Positions 60,131-64,000 of a stretch of DNA of 64,000 bases are shown here, piece by piece; position 1 is the first letter of the stretch, and each line of letters starts with the position of its first letter. This DNA comes from Candidatus Kryptoniota bacterium (GTDB lineage Bacteria > Bacteroidota > Ignavibacteria > Kryptoniales > JAKASW01). A model generated the notes under the pieces. That model was not told the DNA's origin. It saw only the letters and a list, made by a program, of their open reading frames with translations, and did not search any database. The translations under genes were made by a program, and so were the position numbers. The stretch lies in the NCBI GenBank assembly GCA_024641705.1, contig JAHECO010000007.1, positions 62,001 through 126,000 of the forward strand, in the 5' to 3' direction.

Positions 60131-60561
60131 CGGATTTCGGGTAGTGTCCTAGTCTATTTATTATCCTGAATCCAAAACCTTCCTCTGTATTTCGCGTCCC
60201 GCCCCGCGAAACGCGTGGTAAATTCAAGCGTGGTGAAGCGCCGTACCATCCACGCATCTGCCTCTTTGCATCCAACCATCAAACACGTCATTCTGAACCT
60301 CGCGAAGCGAGGTGAAGAATCCAGTCCCAGGGAAACTTGTTGATCCTACTGTTCTGGATTCTTCAGTCGTCCGTCCCACTTCACGGGACGGACTCCTTCA
60401 GAATGACATTTTGTTTTTCAAAATAAGCGCATGTGAGCATTCATTTGGCCAAAATAGGCGGCATTCAAACTAGAACGCTAGCCTTCTCTTGATACCTCCT
60501 CCGAATCAGTTCTTAACCTCTCGAATCCGAGATTCGAGATTAGGACACTACCGGATTTCGG
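60131..60561. mobile_element. 411-bp MITE-like element with TIRs and 10-bp target duplication
   Basis: The element spans 60141-60551. Left end GTAGTGTCCTAGTCT and the reverse complement of the right end GTAGTGTCCTAATCT agree at 14 of 15 bases. It is flanked by an exact 10-bp direct repeat CGGATTTCGG (60131-60140 and 60552-60561), a target-site duplication. No transposase frame is inside, so it would move with an enzyme supplied elsewhere. Inside are a hairpin-rich stretch and a second, smaller repeat (60287-60407), plus a terminal hairpin (TCTCGAAT/ATTCGAGA, 60519-60539). Transposase family not identified. Confidence 0.75.
60287..60407. repeat. second copy of the small GTCATTCTGAA repeat, nested in the MITE
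   Basis: Starts GTCATTCTGAAC and ends TTCAGAATGAC, with inner arms GAAGAATCC / GGATTCTTC and a further 9-bp hairpin GTCCGTCCC/GGGACGGAC. Shares both ends and the GGATTCTTCAGTCG block with the copy at 46803-46884. Both copies are followed by ATTTT. Confidence 0.65.
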
Positions 60562-60687
60562 GTTAGCTTGCTTTACTTTCGGTGCGGTATTAACTTTTGC
60601 GGACAAAACCGAACACTGTTTTTAGAATCCACATCCGGCATCCGCGAGGGATTGGGATGTGGATTCTTCTGAAGGAGCAAAATATAA

Positions 60688-61524
60688 ATGAAGCAAGAAC
60701 CTAAATTCAAATCTTCCGATTGGGCGCTGATCCTCGGTGCGTCGAGCGGCTTCGGGGGCGCGACGGCTGTGGAACTGGCGAAAGCCGGTATGAGTATTTT
60801 CGGCGTACACCTGGATCGGGCAGGCACCATGCCCATCGTACAGCAGATCATCAAGGACATCAAGCATCACGGCAGCCAGGCAGCCTTTTTCAACATAAAT
60901 GCGGCCGATCCCATCAAGCAGGACGAGGTACTCGACGAAATCGCGGAACAGTTTTCGAAAGAGACCGGATCGACGGTGCGCGTGCTTGTACACTCGCTGG
61001 CTTTCGGCACTCTGAAGAGGTTCATCGGAAAAACCGCCGAGGAATGTGTAAGCAAGGCGCAGATGGAAATGACCCTCGACGTCATGGCTCATAGTCTGGT
61101 GTACTGGACGCAGGGTCTGATGACGAGGAACCTGATGAAGAAAGGCGGAAGGATTTTCGCGATGACAAGCTCGGGCGGACACACGGCCATCCCGTACTAC
61201 GGGGCTGTCTCGGCCGCGAAGGCTGCTCTCGAATCGCACATAAGGCAGCTTGCTGTGGAACTTGGTCCGCTCGGCATCACCGCGAACGCGATCATGGCGG
61301 GCGTGACGGACACTCCGGCGCTGAGAAAGATACCCGGCAACCAGGAGATGCTGCACGTCGCAAAGTCCAAGAACCCCGGAGGCAGGTTGACAACTCCGGA
61401 GGACGTCGCCAAGTCGATTGCGCTCCTGTGCGACGAGAATGCCTCCTGGATTTCCGGCGGTGTCATAGGAGCCGACGGCGGCGAAGACATCGTCAGCTAT
61501 GTCGGTCAGAAACCTGGATCTTAG
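60688..61524 (+). CDS. SDR-family enoyl-ACP reductase-like protein (FabL/FabI type)
   Basis: 278 aa. Rossmann motif GASSGFGGATAVELAKAG; catalytic YGAVSAAK gives Tyr-x6-Lys, the enoyl-ACP-reductase spacing rather than the Tyr-x3-Lys of classical SDRs; ends VIGADGGED. Probably reduces trans-2-enoyl-ACP with NAD(P)H in fatty acid synthesis. The GASSGFGG loop is closer to FabL than to FabI. It precedes an acyl-CoA dehydrogenase. Confidence 0.78.
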   Translation: MKQEPKFKSSDWALILGASSGFGGATAVELAKAGMSIFGVHLDRAGTMPIVQQIIKDIKHHGSQAAFFNINAADPIKQDEVLDEIAEQFSKETGSTVRVLVHSLAFGTLKRFIGKTAEECVSKAQMEMTLDVMAHSLVYWTQGLMTRNLMKKGGRIFAMTSSGGHTAIPYYGAVSAAKAALESHIRQLAVELGPLGITANAIMAGVTDTPALRKIPGNQEMLHVAKSKNPGGRLTTPEDVAKSIALLCDENASWISGGVIGADGGEDIVSYVGQKPGS

Positions 61525-61589
61525 TACCTTCCAATAAGGGCTGTTCCTCCTAGCGGGCTTCACGGGCAATTCTTATGAAAGGAGTGGGT

Positions 61590-62732
61590 ATGTTCGACTT
61601 CGAGTTTACCGAAGAACAAAAAATGTTGCGGGAAACAGTCCGCGATTTTGTCAAATCCGAATTAAAACCGCGCGCAAGCGAGATCGACCGGCAGGAAACG
61701 ATCCCGGTCGAAATCATCAACAAGCTCAAAGAGCTAGGATTTCTGGGAGTAGCCTTCCCCGCCGAATATGGCGGGAGCGGGTTCGGTGAGGTTGGGTACT
61801 GCGTTCTCCAGGAAGAAATTGGAAGAGGCTGCCTGTCGACGGCCACTTTCGTCGGTGCTCACCAATCTATCGGGTCCAACGCGATCTTCATCGGCGGAAG
61901 CGAGGAACTGAAGAAGAAGTATCTCGTGCCTCTAGCCGAGGGGAAGAAGATCGCCGCGTTCGCCCTCACGGAAGTTCTCGCCGGTTCGGACTCGTTCAAC
62001 CTGAGAACGCGGGCCGAGCAGGACGGGACCGACTGGGTGCTGAACGGCGAGAAGATGTGGATCACCAACGGCTCGATAGCCGACGTGGTTTCGCTTTTTG
62101 CCCGGACCGAACGAGGTATCACCGGGTTTGTCGTAGAAACCGGAATGAAAGGGTTCCATGCCGGCCCGCCGGAAAAGAAGATGGGAATACGCGGGAGCGC
62201 GACTGCACCGATTACGCTCGAAAACGTCCGCGTCCCGGCAGAGAACATGATCGGGCAGGATGGGCGTGGGTTCCTGGTGGCCATGAAAACGCTCGACGCA
62301 GGGAGGCTCGGTCTGGGCGCGGCATGTCTCGGAGCCGCGAAAGAACTCCTCGAACTATCCACAAAGTACGCCAAAGAGCGGAGGCAGTTCGATTCGGCCA
62401 TCGCCAATTTCGAAGCGATACAGTGGATGCTTGCCGACATGGCGACCCGGATTTACTGCATGGAATCGATCGTCTACAGGACCGCCGCCGCCTACCAGGA
62501 GGGCAAGGCCATCTCCAGGCAGTCGGCAATGGTGAAGCTCGTATGCTCGGAAGGGCTCGATTTCGTAGCCGATTGTGCCGTGCAGATCCACGGAGGAATG
62601 GGATATTCACGCGAGATGCCGATCGAAAGGTTCTACCGCGATTCACGTATCAACCGGATCTTCGAAGGAACGAACGAAATCCAGAGACTCGTGATAGCCA
62701 AGGACGTAATCAAGAAAAACGGGTTGACTTAG
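61590..62732 (+). CDS. acyl-CoA dehydrogenase
   Basis: 380 aa from ATG 61590; AAAGGAG lies ~6 bases upstream, so the in-frame ATG at 61575 (which overlaps that site) is rejected. FAD-dependent dehydrogenase: [124 protein letters not shown] with the catalytic Glu in FEGT. It oxidises short- or medium-chain acyl-CoA, passing electrons to ETF. Confidence 0.92.
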   Translation: MFDFEFTEEQKMLRETVRDFVKSELKPRASEIDRQETIPVEIINKLKELGFLGVAFPAEYGGSGFGEVGYCVLQEEIGRGCLSTATFVGAHQSIGSNAIFIGGSEELKKKYLVPLAEGKKIAAFALTEVLAGSDSFNLRTRAEQDGTDWVLNGEKMWITNGSIADVVSLFARTERGITGFVVETGMKGFHAGPPEKKMGIRGSATAPITLENVRVPAENMIGQDGRGFLVAMKTLDAGRLGLGAACLGAAKELLELSTKYAKERRQFDSAIANFEAIQWMLADMATRIYCMESIVYRTAAAYQEGKAISRQSAMVKLVCSEGLDFVADCAVQIHGGMGYSREMPIERFYRDSRINRIFEGTNEIQRLVIAKDVIKKNGLT

Positions 62733-62855
62733 CCCGAAGCCAGGATCGGTTCAAACTTCAAACGCAACAATCCCTTAACGCGGCTTCCTTTTTTGCGGGA
62801 GCAGGTGCGAATCGTCTGTCTTTCAGCGGTGGGTCAAACATCATATATTTATGGT

Positions 62856-64000
62856 ATGAAGAACCGACTTTCGATAAAATTGTTTCCCTTTGTGTCTTCA
62901 GTCATTCTCCTCTTATCCTGTTCGAGAAGTGACGCGCAGACTCTAAACGTAAATTTCGACTTCGCCACTTTTCGGTACGATTCACTGAGATCGTACATGG
63001 AGTTCTACTACAGCTTCGACATGAGAGCGATGAAGCTTGCAAAGGCAGACTCGTCGTATGTGGACACTCTCCTGTTCCAGGTCGGGATGCAGCGTACCGG
63101 GACGGACAGCACAAGATACTCCGAATTGTGGGCGGTGCCGGTCGATGTGCGGGACACAACGGGGGAGCAGCTGAAGCATACTCTCATCGGGCAGATCGGG
63201 GTCGCGGTGCCGCCCGGCAATTATTCCATGCATATCGCCGCCGTCGACAGGAACGATACGACGAGGGTCGATACGGTTCAAAGCAGCGTCATGATCCCGC
63301 ATTATTCCTTCCGGAAACTCGAGATCAGCGACGTAGAACTCTGTTCCCAGATCACCCAAGCAGAGTCCGCGACGCACGGGGTATTTTACAAGAATACATA
63401 TGACGTCATCCCGAATCCGAAGGGTGTGTACGGTGCCGGGCTGCCGATCATTTATTATTATGCGGAGGTGTACAACATCCCCGACTCGACGCGGGACAGC
63501 ACTTTCAAAGTCGAATACCAGGTGCGCGATAGTTACGGACAGGTGAGAAAGACCCGTGAGACCACGAAGAAGAAATTTGGAGATACCAGTGTAGAGGTCG
63601 GGACGATAAACGGTTCAGACCTTAAGACAGGCGTGTATACACTCCTTTTCAGCGTGATAGACTCGGCGGCGAACGTCTCCGCTGCCTCATCCAGGCGTTT
63701 CTTCATCTATAATCCCGGCCTCGGCGCTCCGGGAGGTGCGGGAAACAGCCTCGCCGGCATGTCGGTTCTGTCGAGCGTCTTCGCCACGATGGACGACGAA
63801 CAGATTACGAAGGAATTCGAAGAGGCGCGATACATCGCCACGGCCGGAGAAATCCAGCAGTTCGAAGGGATCCAGAGCCTTCCCGCCAAGCGCCAGTTCT
63901 TATACGATTTCTGGCAGAAGAGGAATCCGAATCCGGCGCTCAACTCGAATCCCTACCGCATCGAATACCTTCAGAGAGTCGCATACACGAACGATCATTT
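62856..64000 (+). CDS. GWxTD-family lipoprotein, 3' end beyond the window
   Basis: At least 381 codons, open to the end of the window. Start ATG 62856 (weak Shine-Dalgarno). Signal sequence MKNRLSIKLFPFVSSVILLLSC with lipobox LLSC gives a lipoprotein. The tail here, LPAKRQFLYDFWQKRNPNPALNSNPYRIEYLQRVAYTNDHF-like, leads into the GWxTD domain that follows the same pattern in FCB bacteria. Earlier parts look like beta-rich domains (VMIPHYSFRKLEISDVELC; YNIPDSTRDSTF). Function unknown. Confidence 0.75.
   Translation, partial: MKNRLSIKLFPFVSSVILLLSCSRSDAQTLNVNFDFATFRYDSLRSYMEFYYSFDMRAMKLAKADSSYVDTLLFQVGMQRTGTDSTRYSELWAVPVDVRDTTGEQLKHTLIGQIGVAVPPGNYSMHIAAVDRNDTTRVDTVQSSVMIPHYSFRKLEISDVELCSQITQAESATHGVFYKNTYDVIPNPKGVYGAGLPIIYYYAEVYNIPDSTRDSTFKVEYQVRDSYGQVRKTRETTKKKFGDTSVEVGTINGSDLKTGVYTLLFSVIDSAANVSAASSRRFFIYNPGLGAPGGAGNSLAGMSVLSSVFATMDDEQITKEFEEARYIATAGEIQQFEGIQSLPAKRQFLYDFWQKRNPNPALNSNPYRIEYLQRVAYTNDH

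Overview
The window reads as bacterial chromosome from the Bacteroidota/Ignavibacteriota (FCB) side of the tree. The evidence is three proteins ending in the type IX secretion (T9SS) sorting domain (NFPNPFN, VYDILGREV, SSGVYFYR, TKKM), a PorV/PorQ-like barrel, DUF5916 and GWxTD proteins, DUF4097 beta-solenoids, and an oxygen-sensitive 2-oxoacid:ferredoxin oxidoreductase. The GC-rich codon use and the Ignavibacteria-style sorting domains suggest Ignavibacteriota or a close candidate phylum; this placement is an inference. There is no rRNA, CRISPR array or prophage, and one functional tRNA.

Layout. Positions 1-7334 (minus strand) hold the start of a malic enzyme, then a visibly AT-richer run of secreted proteins (a 1000-aa Asp-box protein, an LVIVD-type propeller protein, a small lipoprotein, an orphan sorting domain) behind an orphan LuxR-type helix-turn-helix protein. 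Positions 7718-20841 (plus) hold lon, dnaX with an A9 slippage site, a PorV-like barrel, a DUF1684 lipoprotein, a partner-switching set (membrane SpoIIE phosphatase, STAS, RsbW kinase, GAF-GAF-SpoIIE phosphatase), a GT9 glycosyltransferase and a LysE exporter. Positions 20985-27234 form one tight operon: ECF sigma factor, zinc-finger/HEAT anti-sigma factor, two DUF4097 proteins and a DUF5916 outer-membrane protein. Positions 27456-33121 hold VOC and RidA proteins, tRNA-Gln with a GIY-YIG nuclease and a decayed tRNA copy, then prs, rplY, pth, rpsF (apparently starting on CTG), ssb, rpsR and rplI. Positions 33418-39691 hold ccdA, korAB, nrnA and pepA.

Positions 39770-43788 are a ten-gene thiol-redox cluster: thioredoxin, a two-CxxC disulfide oxidoreductase, a zinc ribbon, a methyltransferase, two tiny Cys-containing membrane proteins, a membrane thioredoxin, DUF302, TlpA and OsmC. 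This is the best candidate here for a poorly described system. Positions 43958-48300 hold surE, an RRM protein and a decaying stretch with a phosphonate-permease remnant and a secreted metallopeptidase split by a small repeat. Positions 48499-56176 hold a DinB-like protein, secD, secF, a STAS protein, purA and a PpiC/SurA-type foldase (minus strand). Positions 56476-59792 are an arsenic operon (arsR, redox thioredoxin, permease, arsC, ACR3). Positions 60131-60561 hold a 411-bp MITE-like element with a 10-bp target duplication. The window ends with a FabL-like reductase, an acyl-CoA dehydrogenase and the start of a GWxTD lipoprotein.

Start codons were chosen mainly by Shine-Dalgarno spacing. 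Several genes clearly start inside a longer open frame, and TTG, GTG and one CTG start are used.
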